Shown: positions 6,885 to 13,348 of the stretch, one piece after another
Layout of the letters: each line of letters starts with the position of its first letter
How positions within the stretch are numbered: the first letter of the stretch is position 1
Source of the DNA: DATCJU01 sp036562635
Lineage (GTDB): Bacteria > Actinomycetota > Actinomycetes > Mycobacteriales > Pseudonocardiaceae
DNA: 22,262 nt
Assembly (NCBI GenBank): GCA_036562635.1
Contig: DATCJU010000072.1
Location: 1 to 22,262 of the forward strand
Reading direction: 5' to 3'
The notes under the pieces: generated by a model
Databases searched by the model: none
Told to the model about the DNA's origin: nothing
The model's input: only the letters and a program-made list of their open reading frames with translations
Translations under genes and position numbers: made by a program

Positions 6885-7742
6885 TCAGGACACGGTGGAC
6901 TGTCGCACCCCGAGGATCTTCCGTACCTCGTCGGGGGTCAACGGAGGACGCTGGGCGATCTTGGCCAGCCCGGCGGCCCTGGCCACGAGCTGGGCGTTGT
7001 CCCGTACCCGCTCACCTCGAGCGTAGGACAGCGTGTCCTCCATACCCACGCGCAGGTGTCCTCCGGCCGACAGCGAGGCCAGCATCACCGGAATGGTGGT
7101 CCGGCCGATACCGGTGGCGGAGAACGTGGCACCCTCGGGCAGCAGCCGGAGCGCCGCGACCAGCGTCTCGGCATCTCCCGGCATACCACCGGGCACACCC
7201 ATCACCAGGTCGACGTGCACGTGCCCGCCGGCCGGCAGCCCGTGCTCGTCCAACAGCCGGTGCAGGGACCACAGCTGTCCGATGTCGAAGATCTCGTACT
7301 CCGGCACGATGCCGCGTTCCTGCATCCGCTTGTGCAGTTCGACGATGAACTCCCAGCGGTTCATGAACACGTCGTCACCGAAGTTGACCGTGCCCATGGT
7401 GCAGGAGGCCGACTCCGGCATGGCGTCCAGCACCCGCAGCCGGTCCTCCTCGGAGTCCGTCACGGCACCCCCGGTGGACAGCTGCACCACCAGGTTCGTC
7501 TCGCTGCGCAACGCCGCGACGGTCTCCTTCAACCGCCCCAGGTCCAGGGTCGGCCTGGCCTCGTCGTCCCGGATGTGCACGTGGATCATGGCTGCGCCCA
7601 CGTGCTCGCAGTCCTTGGCCGTACGGACCAGCTCGTCCAGGGTGACGGGCAGGTTCGGGACATCCGCCTTGGCATGCTCGGCCCCGGTGGGGGCGACCGT
7701 GATCAGCGTTCCGTGCGCGCCGGGACGACCAGACTTCGCCAT
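6885..7742 (-). CDS. BKACE family beta-keto acid cleavage enzyme (DUF849)
   Basis: 285 aa. Members are zinc TIM-barrel enzymes that condense a beta-keto acid with acetyl-CoA and cleave it to acetoacetate plus a CoA ester; the best known is 3-keto-5-aminohexanoate cleavage enzyme of lysine fermentation. The metal-binding 'HVHIRDD' (His54, His56) follows the first strands. The 'VQLSTGGAVT' strand and the later 'LRVGMEDTLSY' segment, with the conserved Glu, match the family. The internal ATG at 7742 was preferred because AGGA lies 7 nt upstream and the sequence becomes family-like from there. The true substrate cannot be read from sequence, and no lysine-fermentation genes are nearby. It lies 99 bp after ygfZ and 59 bp before rsiG. 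Confidence 0.88.
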   Translation of the reverse strand: MAKSGRPGAHGTLITVAPTGAEHAKADVPNLPVTLDELVRTAKDCEHVGAAMIHVHIRDDEARPTLDLGRLKETVAALRSETNLVVQLSTGGAVTDSEEDRLRVLDAMPESASCTMGTVNFGDDVFMNRWEFIVELHKRMQERGIVPEYEIFDIGQLWSLHRLLDEHGLPAGGHVHVDLVMGVPGGMPGDAETLVAALRLLPEGATFSATGIGRTTIPVMLASLSAGGHLRVGMEDTLSYARGERVRDNAQLVARAAGLAKIAQRPPLTPDEVRKILGVRQSTVS

Positions 7743-7841
7743 GCGGCGATCCTGGCACAGCCGGCAGGAGCGACGGAACGTTCCTTTCGGTGGTGGGCCA
7801 CCCATCGGCGACATCCACCACCGGGACCACCCGATCGAGGG

Positions 7842-8987
7842 TCAGCTCCGCAGCCGACGCAACGCCACCCGCCCGGGCGGCTCCCCGTTCTCCGGGTGCA
7901 ACGCCCGCACCGAGTCGGGGTCGATCGCCGCGGCCACCGCCCGGTCCTCCACCCCGGCGACCAGCTCGGCCTCCGGTGGGACGGACCGCTTGACCAGCGC
8001 CAGGGCGATCGGGCCGAGCTCGTGGTGCTGCACCGCCGAACCGACCCGGCCCACCGTGCGACCGTCCAGCACCACCGGGTCCTCCGGCTCGGGCAACACC
8101 TCCTGTGCCCCGTCCAGGTGCAGCAGCACGAGCTGCCGCGGCGGGCGCCCCAGGTTGTGCACCCGGGCGACCGTCTCCTGCCCGCGGTAGCACCCCTTCT
8201 CCAGGTGCACCGCGGTGCCGATCCACCCCACCTCGTGGGGGATCGACCGGTTGTCGGTGTCCAGCCCCACCCGGGGACGCAACGACTCCACCCGCAGCGC
8301 CTCGAACGCCCAGCTCCCGGCGGGCCGGGCCCCGGCGTCGGTCAGCCGCTCCCACCAGGCGGCCAGCTCCTGCCGGGGTACCAGCAGGTCGAACGCCACC
8401 CGGCCCGGCCACGGCATGCGCCGCACCCAGCCCCCGGCGAACCCGATCACCTGGTACGGCTGGTCGGGGACCTCCACCCCCGCCGCGGCGAGCACCGCCG
8501 GGGACTCCGGGCCGAGCACGGACAGCAGGGCCACCCCGCCCTCCGGGGCGGCGGTGGCGTCCCGCACCTCGACCCGGGACCAGAACCGCATCGAGTCCAG
8601 GTACTGCAGCAGCGACTCGGCCTGCCCACCGGGGCGGGCACTGGTGGCGGTGGCACCGGGGTCGGAGTCCAGCCAGACCCGGCCGTCCAGGTGGGCCAGC
8701 ACCAGGTGGGTGTCGATCCGGCCCTGGCTGTCCAGCACCAGGGCCTCGGTGCCGGTTCCCTCGGGCAGCGCGGCCACGTGCTGGGACAGCAGGCTGTGCA
8801 GCCAGCTCAGCCGGTCCTCGCCCTCGACCACGAGCACCGTGCGGTGCGAGCGGTCCACCACCGCCGCCGAGCGGGTGGCGGTGCGTTGCTCGGCGAGCGG
8901 GTCGCCGAAGTGCCAGGGCACCCCCGCGTCGCGGGAGCCCTCCGGGGGCGCGACCGCGCCGGGGCGGCTCAGGATCGGGGAGGTCAC
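7842..8987 (-). CDS. ygfZ: YgfZ/CAF17-like folate-binding Fe-S assembly protein
   Basis: 381 aa. Relatives bind tetrahydrofolate and help to assemble or repair certain Fe-S enzymes; the fold is that of the glycine-cleavage T-protein. The family signature KGCYxGQE is intact as KGCYRGQE at residues 264-271, near the C-terminal third, followed by a beta-barrel region ('VVLDGRTVGRVGSAVQHHELG'). The GTG start at 8987 overlaps the stop of fur by four bases (GTGA), so it is translationally coupled to fur. It sits next to pabC, a folate-pathway gene that faces away across fur, an adjacency I also recall from M. tuberculosis Rv0811c-Rv0812. It is predicted to be cytoplasmic. Confidence 0.92.
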   Translation of the reverse strand: MTSPILSRPGAVAPPEGSRDAGVPWHFGDPLAEQRTATRSAAVVDRSHRTVLVVEGEDRLSWLHSLLSQHVAALPEGTGTEALVLDSQGRIDTHLVLAHLDGRVWLDSDPGATATSARPGGQAESLLQYLDSMRFWSRVEVRDATAAPEGGVALLSVLGPESPAVLAAAGVEVPDQPYQVIGFAGGWVRRMPWPGRVAFDLLVPRQELAAWWERLTDAGARPAGSWAFEALRVESLRPRVGLDTDNRSIPHEVGWIGTAVHLEKGCYRGQETVARVHNLGRPPRQLVLLHLDGAQEVLPEPEDPVVLDGRTVGRVGSAVQHHELGPIALALVKRSVPPEAELVAGVEDRAVAAAIDPDSVRALHPENGEPPGRVALRRLRS

Positions 8988-9424
8988 GATCGGTCTCCCA
9001 GGGGTGGGACGGACGGGTCCACGCAGTCGGCACAGCGGCCGTGCAGCGCGACATGACAGGGGTCCAGCTCGAAACCGCGTTCGGTGCGCAACACCGTCAC
9101 CAGGTCGGCCAGCAGGTCCGTGGGCACCTCCTCCACCTTGCCGCAGCGGTGGCAGACCAGGTGCACGTGCTGGTGCCCGTCGACCGAGTAGGTGGGGGCA
9201 CCGTGCCCGAGGTGGGTGTGCCGCACCAGCCCCAGCTGTTCGAGCAGGTCCAGCGTGCGGTAGACGGTGGTGATGTTGACGGTCGGAGCCTGCCGCTGCA
9301 CGTACTGGCAGATCTGCTCCGGGGTGGCGTGGGCCAGGTCCCGCACGGCCTGGAGCACGAGCTGACGTTGCGGGGTCATCCGCAGTCCACGCTCGTGCAG
9401 CGTGCGGCGCAGGCTGGTCTCCAC
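8984..9424 (-). CDS. Fur-family metalloregulator
   Basis: 146-aa ferric/zinc uptake regulator type protein. The N-terminal winged helix (about 1-80) includes 'RMTPQRQLVLQAV' and the recognition-helix region 'VNITTVYRTLDLLEQLGLV'. The C-terminal dimerisation domain carries the metal ligands in 'HQHVHLVCHRCG' and two CxxC pairs, Cys91/Cys94 and Cys131/Cys134, typical of the structural zinc site. Sequence alone does not decide between Fur and Zur. The GTG at 9424 has no Shine-Dalgarno. TACGAT lies exactly 6 nt upstream, so a leaderless transcript is likely. It forms an operon with ygfZ through a GTGA overlap and is divergent from pabC across 120 bp. Confidence 0.9.
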   Translation of the reverse strand: METSLRRTLHERGLRMTPQRQLVLQAVRDLAHATPEQICQYVQRQAPTVNITTVYRTLDLLEQLGLVRHTHLGHGAPTYSVDGHQHVHLVCHRCGKVEEVPTDLLADLVTVLRTERGFELDPCHVALHGRCADCVDPSVPPLGDRS

Positions 9425-9430
9425 ACCCCG

Positions 9431-9436
9431 ATCGTA
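9431..9436 (-). promoter_or_regulatory. -10 box of the fur-ygfZ transcript (leaderless)
   Basis: TACGAT on the minus strand, 6 nt before the GTG start at 9424, with no Shine-Dalgarno between. It fits TANNNT placed for transcription starting at the initiation codon. No clear -35 is seen. Confidence 0.6.
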
Positions 9437-9532
9437 GGCGCTGCCGCCACCCCGGGGCCGGGACGAAGTGCCGGGAATCATCCTCTCCCGACGGTTTCCG
9501 ACGGGCGCGTTCCGCCGCTCGGGCGGGGCCTC

Positions 9533-9538
9533 TATCGT
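9533..9538 (+). promoter_or_regulatory. -10 box of pabC (leaderless)
   Basis: TATCGT ends 6 nt before the ATG at 9545. No Shine-Dalgarno is present, so the mRNA probably starts at the A of the start codon. TTCCGC at 9510-9515 is a poor -35 candidate at 17-bp spacing. Confidence 0.6.
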
Positions 9539-9544
9539 GGGCAC

Positions 9545-10402
9545 ATGCGGGTGCTGGCGATGTTGGACGGAACCCTGGTCGACCCCGATGCGCCAGTACT
9601 GCGCGCGGACGACTTCGGGGTGTCCCGCGGCGACGGGGTGTTCGAGACGATCCTGGTGACCGGTGGCCGACCGCGGGAGCTCGGCCCGCACCTGGACCGG
9701 TTGGCGCGTTCGGCGGCGATGCTCGATCTGCCCGAACCGGACCGTGCGGCCTGGGAGCGCTGCGTACGACTGGTGATCGACGCCTGGTCCGGCGGCGACG
9801 AGATGGCGCTGAAGCTGGTCTACACCCGCGGCCCCGAGTTCGGGGACGGCTCGCCCACCGGCTACGCGATGGGCCTGCCGATCTCGGAGAAGGTGCGGCG
9901 CCAGCGCGCCAGCGGCATCTCGGTGCTCACGCTGGAGCGCGGCTTCCCCGCCGACCTGGCCGAGCGGGCCCCGTGGCTGCTGCTGGGCGCCAAGTCGCTG
10001 TCCTACGCGGTGAACATGGCCGCCCTGCGGTACGCGGAGGCCCGTGGCGCGGACGACGTGATCTTCCTGGCCTCGGACGGGACCGTGCTGGAGGGCCCCA
10101 CCTCGAGCGTGGTCGTGGTGCAGGGCCACACCGTGCGCACCCCACCGCCCACCCTCGGCATCCTGCCCGGTACCACCCAGGCGGCGCTGTTCCGCGCCGC
10201 CGAGGCGGCCGGTTGGACCGCCGAGATGACGCCGTTGCAGGTGCCGGACCTGCTGGAGGCCGACGCGGTGCTGCTCGTCTCCAGCGTCCGGAAGATCACC
10301 CAGGTGCTCGCGGTCGACGGTCGGCCGCTGGCCCGGGCGGAGCGCGGCCGGGAGCTGCACGCCGAGCTGGCCGCGCTGTACGACGCACAGTACGAGAACT
10401 GA
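9545..10402 (+). CDS. pabC: Aminodeoxychorismate lyase (class IV aminotransferase fold)
   Basis: 285-aa PLP enzyme of fold type IV. It is predicted to release pyruvate from 4-amino-4-deoxychorismate to give p-aminobenzoate for folate synthesis in the cytoplasm. Landmarks are 'VSRGDGVFETILV' at about 26-38, the PLP lysine Lys150 in 'LLLGAKSLSYAVNM', 'DDVIFLASDGTVLEGPTSSV' with the conserved Glu, 'GILPGTTQAALF' and 'VLLVSSVRKI'. D-amino-acid and branched-chain aminotransferases share the fold. The location next to ygfZ and DUF3073 and the overall pattern favour PabC. The start at ATG 9545 is supported by the leaderless -10 at 9533-9538. The longer upstream frame overlaps fur on the opposite strand. 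Confidence 0.87.
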   Translation: MRVLAMLDGTLVDPDAPVLRADDFGVSRGDGVFETILVTGGRPRELGPHLDRLARSAAMLDLPEPDRAAWERCVRLVIDAWSGGDEMALKLVYTRGPEFGDGSPTGYAMGLPISEKVRRQRASGISVLTLERGFPADLAERAPWLLLGAKSLSYAVNMAALRYAEARGADDVIFLASDGTVLEGPTSSVVVVQGHTVRTPPPTLGILPGTTQAALFRAAEAAGWTAEMTPLQVPDLLEADAVLLVSSVRKITQVLAVDGRPLARAERGRELHAELAALYDAQYEN

Positions 10403-10405
10403 GCG

Positions 10406-10433
10406 CCGACACCCGCTCCTGTGGCGGTGCCGG
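10406..10433. terminator. Imperfect hairpin between convergent pabC and pxpC
   Basis: The CCGACACCCGC side pairs with GCGGTGCCGG with one mismatch and one bulge around a loop of about 7 nt. It fills the 33-bp gap between two convergent stops. It is weak but well placed. Confidence 0.35.
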
Positions 10434-10435
10434 GA

Positions 10436-11302
10436 TCAGCCGGTGGGACGGAAGCGGATCTCGGTGCCCGGACGGGCCTGGGCGAGCAGCGGCAGCACCT
10501 CCTGCGCCGCCACCGCGACCACCGGGTAGCCGCCGGTGGTGGGGTGATCGGCGAGGAACACCACAGGACGCCCGTCGGCCGGCACCTGGACCGCTCCGGT
10601 GACCAGTCCCTCGCTCGGCAGCTCCCGGTCGGCGAACGCCGCGGCACGACGCAGTGCCGGTCCGGTCAGCCGCAGGCCCACCCGGTTGCTGTCCGGGGAG
10701 ACCGTCCACCGCCCCGAACGCAGCGCGGTCGCGGCGTCGTCGAACCAGTCGTCGCGCGGACCGAGCAGCACCGGCACCTCGATCCGCTCCGGCACCGCCA
10801 CCGGCGCCACCGTGTCGACCCCGACCGGCACCCCACACCGCCGGCCCAGGGGCAGCACGTCACCGGCCCGCAGCGGTGCCGGCCCGAGCCCGGAGAGCAG
10901 GTCGGTGGAGCGGCTGCCCAGCTCCTCCGGGACCGCCACCCCGCCGGAGACCGCCAGGTACACCCGCAGCCCGGTACGGGGCGTGCCAATCCGGAGCACG
11001 TCCCCCGCGGCCAGGTGCAGCGGGACGTGCGAGTCGGCCCAGGCGTCGTTCACCCGGACCGGCACGCTCGGCCCGGTCACCGCGACCGTGCACGAACACC
11101 CGGCGCGCAGCCGCACCGCGCCGAGCAGCGACTCCAGGCCCGCCGCCCCCTCCGGGTTGCCGACCAGACGGTTCCCCAGGCGCAGCGACGGCACGTCCAG
11201 CGCCCCGGACGGAGGGACACCCAGGTGGGCGTACCCGGCACGCCCCAGGTCCTGCACCAGCAGCTGCGGCCCGCTGTCCAGCACCTCCAGGACCCGGTCC
11301 AC
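10436..11302 (-). CDS. pxpC: 5-oxoprolinase subunit PxpC (KipA-like)
   Basis: 288-aa protein of the biotin-dependent carboxyltransferase-like family. With PxpA and PxpB it forms the ATP-dependent bacterial 5-oxoprolinase, which opens pyroglutamate to glutamate. The N-terminal family signature 'VQDLGRAGYAHLGVPPSGALD' is clear, followed by 'NRLVGNPEGAAGLE' and later 'LADHPTTGGYPVVAVA'. The GTG at 11302 was chosen because GAGGGGG lies 6 nt upstream and family members start close to this point. An in-frame ATG at 11371 would add 23 residues and lie inside the hairpin region after pxpB. pxpA is not in the window, so the pair either works with a distant PxpA or has another role, as KipIA does in Bacillus. 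Confidence 0.9.
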   Translation of the reverse strand: MDRVLEVLDSGPQLLVQDLGRAGYAHLGVPPSGALDVPSLRLGNRLVGNPEGAAGLESLLGAVRLRAGCSCTVAVTGPSVPVRVNDAWADSHVPLHLAAGDVLRIGTPRTGLRVYLAVSGGVAVPEELGSRSTDLLSGLGPAPLRAGDVLPLGRRCGVPVGVDTVAPVAVPERIEVPVLLGPRDDWFDDAATALRSGRWTVSPDSNRVGLRLTGPALRRAAAFADRELPSEGLVTGAVQVPADGRPVVFLADHPTTGGYPVVAVAAQEVLPLLAQARPGTEIRFRPTG

Positions 11303-11338
11303 TCTCCACCCCCTCGCTGTGCCCTGCGGGACACCCGT

Positions 11339-11392
11339 GCCCGCCCGACCGATGCGGGCGGGCGTGGTCATGGTGGCCCATGCGGGGCCACC
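11339..11392 (-). terminator. Two hairpins between pxpB and pxpC
   Basis: GGTGGCCC (11372-11379) pairs with GGGCCACC (11385-11392), and GCCCGCCC (11339-11346) pairs with GGGCGGGC (11356-11363). Both lie in the 109-bp gap after the pxpB stop and may partly terminate or attenuate transcription into pxpC. Confidence 0.5.
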
Positions 11393-11411
11393 CGTCCCGC
11401 AGCAGCCGGAC

Positions 11412-12044
11412 TCACACGGCCTCGAACCGCACCCGGTCACCGGGGGAGAGCAGCGCGGGCGGGTCACGGCGCGGGTCGAACAGCACGGCGTCGGTCCGGC
11501 CGATCAGGCGCCAGCCGCCGGGAGAGGAGCGGGGGTAGGCCGCGGTGAACTCCCCGGCCACCCCCACCGCCCCGGCCGGCACCGAGGTGCGCGGAGTGGG
11601 CAGCCGGGGCTGCCGGAGCGGCTCGGGCAGCCCGGTCAGGTAGGCGAAGCCGGGGGCGAAACCGCAGAACGCGACCACGTACTCGGTGCCGGAGTGCAGG
11701 GCGACGACCTCGTCCGGGTGCAGGCCCGCGGTGCGGGCCACCAGGTCCAGGTCCGGCCCGTCGTACACCACGGGCAGCACCACCTCGCGCGCGGGACGCT
11801 CCGGCGGGTGGCTCGGGTCGACCTCGTCCAGCACGGCGCGCACCGCGCCGGTCAGTGCGGGTGCGGCGGGGGAGCCGGGGCGCACCGTGACCAGGACGGT
11901 CCGGGCGGCGGGCACCAGGTCCACCACGTCGGGAAGCCGTCCGCCCGCCACGGCCGCGGCCAGGGCGGCCCGTGCCGCCTCCACCCGGGCCGGGGAGTCC
12001 AGTTCGACGAGCACCCCGTACGCACCGCACCGCCGCAACTCCAC
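11412..12044 (-). CDS. pxpB: 5-oxoprolinase subunit PxpB (KipI-like)
   Basis: 210-aa allophanate-hydrolase-subunit-1/KipI-like protein with a cyclophilin-like C-terminal domain. Typical features are the N-terminal 'LRRCGAYGVLVELDS', the central 'VVLPVVYDGPDLDLVARTAG', the signature 'VVAFCGFAPGFAYLTGLP', and the C-terminal 'SPGGWRLIGRTDAVLFDP'. It should act with PxpC, encoded downstream, in pyroglutamate use. The GTG start at 12044 lacks a Shine-Dalgarno, and TACCCT lies 6 nt upstream, so it is probably leaderless. Much longer frames to the right overlap the nitrobindin-like gene in another phase and are rejected. pxpB precedes pxpC here, the common order, but hairpins separate them. Confidence 0.9.
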   Translation of the reverse strand: MELRRCGAYGVLVELDSPARVEAARAALAAAVAGGRLPDVVDLVPAARTVLVTVRPGSPAAPALTGAVRAVLDEVDPSHPPERPAREVVLPVVYDGPDLDLVARTAGLHPDEVVALHSGTEYVVAFCGFAPGFAYLTGLPEPLRQPRLPTPRTSVPAGAVGVAGEFTAAYPRSSPGGWRLIGRTDAVLFDPRRDPPALLSPGDRVRFEAV

Positions 12045-12050
12045 GCGACG

Positions 12051-12056
12051 AGGGTA
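12051..12056 (-). promoter_or_regulatory. -10 box of pxpB (leaderless)
   Basis: TACCCT on the minus strand, 6 nt before the GTG at 12044, with no ribosome-binding site. The 64-bp gap to the nitrobindin-like gene gives room for an independent promoter. Confidence 0.55.
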
Positions 12057-12108
12057 GGGCGACGGGTGGGCGGGATGGTGGGCGACGGCGATCGAGGTGT
12101 CGGCGGGG

Positions 12109-12750
12109 TCAGCCCACGACCCGCTGCAGGCGGGCGGAGATGTGCGGCTGCATGGGCTTGCCCACCATGGCGCGCTCCTCCACGTAGGCCAGGTCACCGC
12201 CCTCGACGATGCCGTACAGCCGCTGTGCCGAGGTGACCTCCTTGGCGGACGCGGTCCGGATGACCACGTCGGTGGCCATCTCCCAGGAGGTCTGGTTGCG
12301 CGGCCGGCCGTAGAAGATCTCCACGATGCCGGTGGAGTGGGTGAGCAGGATCTCGATGGTGTCGTCCGGCTGCGGGCGCCACCAGCCGACCTCACGGGCG
12401 GCCAGGCGGTCCACCCCGCCGGAGGAGTCCAGCAGCCAGGCCCGGGCCTCGTAGTACAGGAACGGTCGGCCGTCGTGGGCGAAGGTGATCTGCTGGGCGT
12501 ACCGCCGGGGGCGGTCCATGGTGGGGTAGGTGACCTCGCCCTCGCCGCGCCACACGCCGACCAGGGGCAGCAGGGACAGGCACTGCTCGTGCAGGTCCGG
12601 TCCGTACCGGAGGTTGGCGGTGTCCGGGGCGATGGGCAGGTCGTCGAACTGCGGCAGGTTGCGGCTACGGGTGGCCTCGGCACGCTCCGCGGCCGCCCGC
12701 AGGGCCGCGTTGCCGCTGCCGGGTTCGGGCTGGGGAGGCGTCGAAGTCAT
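12109..12750 (-). CDS. Nitrobindin/FABP-like beta-barrel protein (Rv0813c type)
   Basis: 213-aa protein with a predicted 10-stranded nitrobindin/fatty-acid-binding-like barrel. The diagnostic GxWxGxG is present as 'GVWRGEG' (Gly65, Trp67, Gly69, Gly71). The C-terminal 'MQPHISARLQRV' carries a histidine (His203) at the place where haem-binding nitrobindins have the proximal ligand. Whether this longer type binds haem or a lipid is not decided by sequence. The first 50 residues are a charged, Ala/Arg/Glu-rich extension. ATG 12750 is the natural start but has no strong Shine-Dalgarno. It lies 9 bp after the stop of a 32-codon membrane peptide gene, so translation may depend on that gene. The protein is probably cytoplasmic. 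Confidence 0.88.
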   Translation of the reverse strand: MTSTPPQPEPGSGNAALRAAAERAEATRSRNLPQFDDLPIAPDTANLRYGPDLHEQCLSLLPLVGVWRGEGEVTYPTMDRPRRYAQQITFAHDGRPFLYYEARAWLLDSSGGVDRLAAREVGWWRPQPDDTIEILLTHSTGIVEIFYGRPRNQTSWEMATDVVIRTASAKEVTSAQRLYGIVEGGDLAYVEERAMVGKPMQPHISARLQRVVG

Positions 12751-12759
12751 GGCAGCCGG

Positions 12760-12858
12760 TCAGCGCTGGTCGGAGTAGAGCCGGTACACGACGTAGCCGG
12801 CGAACCACAGGATCACGAGCGCGACGACCGCGAGCAGTCCGGTGAAGAACCAGTGCAC
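12760..12858 (-). CDS. Small single-TM protein upstream of the nitrobindin-like gene
   Basis: 32-codon ORF (GTG to TGA) that an ordinary length cut-off would miss. The peptide starts MHWFFTG, continues with a strongly hydrophobic stretch (about residues 4-25: Leu/Ala/Val/Ile, one Trp, Gly21), and ends YRLYSDQR. This is a classic one-pass small membrane protein with a positive C-terminal side. TATCCT (12865-12870, minus) lies 6 nt before the GTG, so it can be translated from a leaderless mRNA. The stop is 9 bp before the nitrobindin-like ATG, which itself lacks a good ribosome site. Function is unknown; it may be a membrane partner of, or a translational coupler for, the following gene. Confidence 0.75.
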   Translation of the reverse strand: MHWFFTGLLAVVALVILWFAGYVVYRLYSDQR

Positions 12859-12864
12859 CCGCCG

Positions 12865-12870
12865 AGGATA
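12865..12870 (-). promoter_or_regulatory. -10 box for the 32-aa protein/nitrobindin transcript
   Basis: TATCCT on the minus strand, exactly 6 nt before the GTG at 12858. The sequence between (CGGCGG) has no usable ribosome-binding site. Confidence 0.6.
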
Positions 12871-12924
12871 ACGCCCCGGGAGGGTGTCGCGCGCCCCCGG
12901 GGACGTGAGCTTCCTCATCGATCC

Positions 12925-12943
12925 CCGGCCGCCCGGCGGCCGG
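12925..12943. other. Short GC hairpin
   Basis: CCGGCCGC (12925-12932) and GCGGCCGG (12936-12943) with a 3-nt loop, downstream of the larger terminator hairpin of the sse operon. Possibly a second termination element. Confidence 0.35.
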
Positions 12944-12967
12944 TTGCGCGCGGTGCGTGGAAGCGCG

Positions 12968-13010
12968 CGGGGCCGTCCGTACCGCGCCGGACGCGGTACG
13001 GACGGCCCCG
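12968..13010. terminator. Terminator of the sse operon, 19-bp perfect stem
   Basis: The 19-nt arm at 12968-12986 pairs perfectly with 12992-13010 around the 5-nt loop CCGGA. It begins 33 bp after the sseC stop on the minus strand and separates the sulfur operon from the next promoter at 12865-12870. Confidence 0.8.
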
Positions 13011-13043
13011 TGAGCGTTCGAGGACCCGTGTCTCGGGCCGGGA

Positions 13044-13346
13044 TCAGGCCACGGCCACCTCGAGGGTGTGCAGGCCGGGCCCGTCGGCCGAGACCCTGAC
13101 CTCACCGCGGCCGCTGCGGTGCAGGGCCCGCACCGTCCAGCTGCCGGGAGCGGCGAAGAAGCGGAAGTCGCCCTCCGGGGAGGACACCACCTCGGCGGTG
13201 AACTCGCCGGAGGCGTCCAGCAGCCGGACGTACGCGCCGCCCACCGGCCGACCGTCGGCCAGCACCTTGCCGCTCAGCACGACCTCCCTACCGAGGTCGA
13301 CGCTGGCGGGCAGAACCGCGGTCTGTTGGGGTGCTCCGCAGCCCAC
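13044..13346 (-). CDS. sseC: SseC-like DUF1416 protein
   Basis: 100-aa DUF1416 protein, the usual companion of thiosulfate sulfurtransferase in actinobacteria (sseC in M. tuberculosis). It starts 'MGCGAPQQTAVLPASVDLG', with Cys3 near the N-terminus. It then folds as a carboxypeptidase-regulatory-like beta-sandwich ('VLSGKVLADGRPVGGAYVRL', 'GDFRFFAAPGSWTVRALH'). The exact biochemical role is not established; a link to sulfur transfer is inferred from its partner gene. The GTG at 13346 was chosen because AAGGAGAA lies just upstream inside the end of sseA and because the family begins MGCGAP. The two genes are separated by 2 nt, so they are co-translated. Confidence 0.92.
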   Translation of the reverse strand: MGCGAPQQTAVLPASVDLGREVVLSGKVLADGRPVGGAYVRLLDASGEFTAEVVSSPEGDFRFFAAPGSWTVRALHRSGRGEVRVSADGPGLHTLEVAVA

Positions 13347-13348
13347 GT

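Noticed and set aside
6444..9056. 870-codon open frame on the plus strand
   Set aside because: It overlaps rsiG, BKACE and ygfZ on the opposite strand, all with clear family motifs; the product is repetitive Arg/Pro/Gly/His-rich sequence with no recognisable domain.
8105..9544. Extension of the pabC frame to 765 codons
   Set aside because: The added part is antisense to ygfZ and fur, and pabC proteins are about 280 aa; ATG 9545 fits the family start.
8984..10360. Extension of the fur frame to 458 codons
   Set aside because: The added part is antisense to pabC; Fur proteins are about 150 aa and the GTG at 9424 has a matching -10 box.
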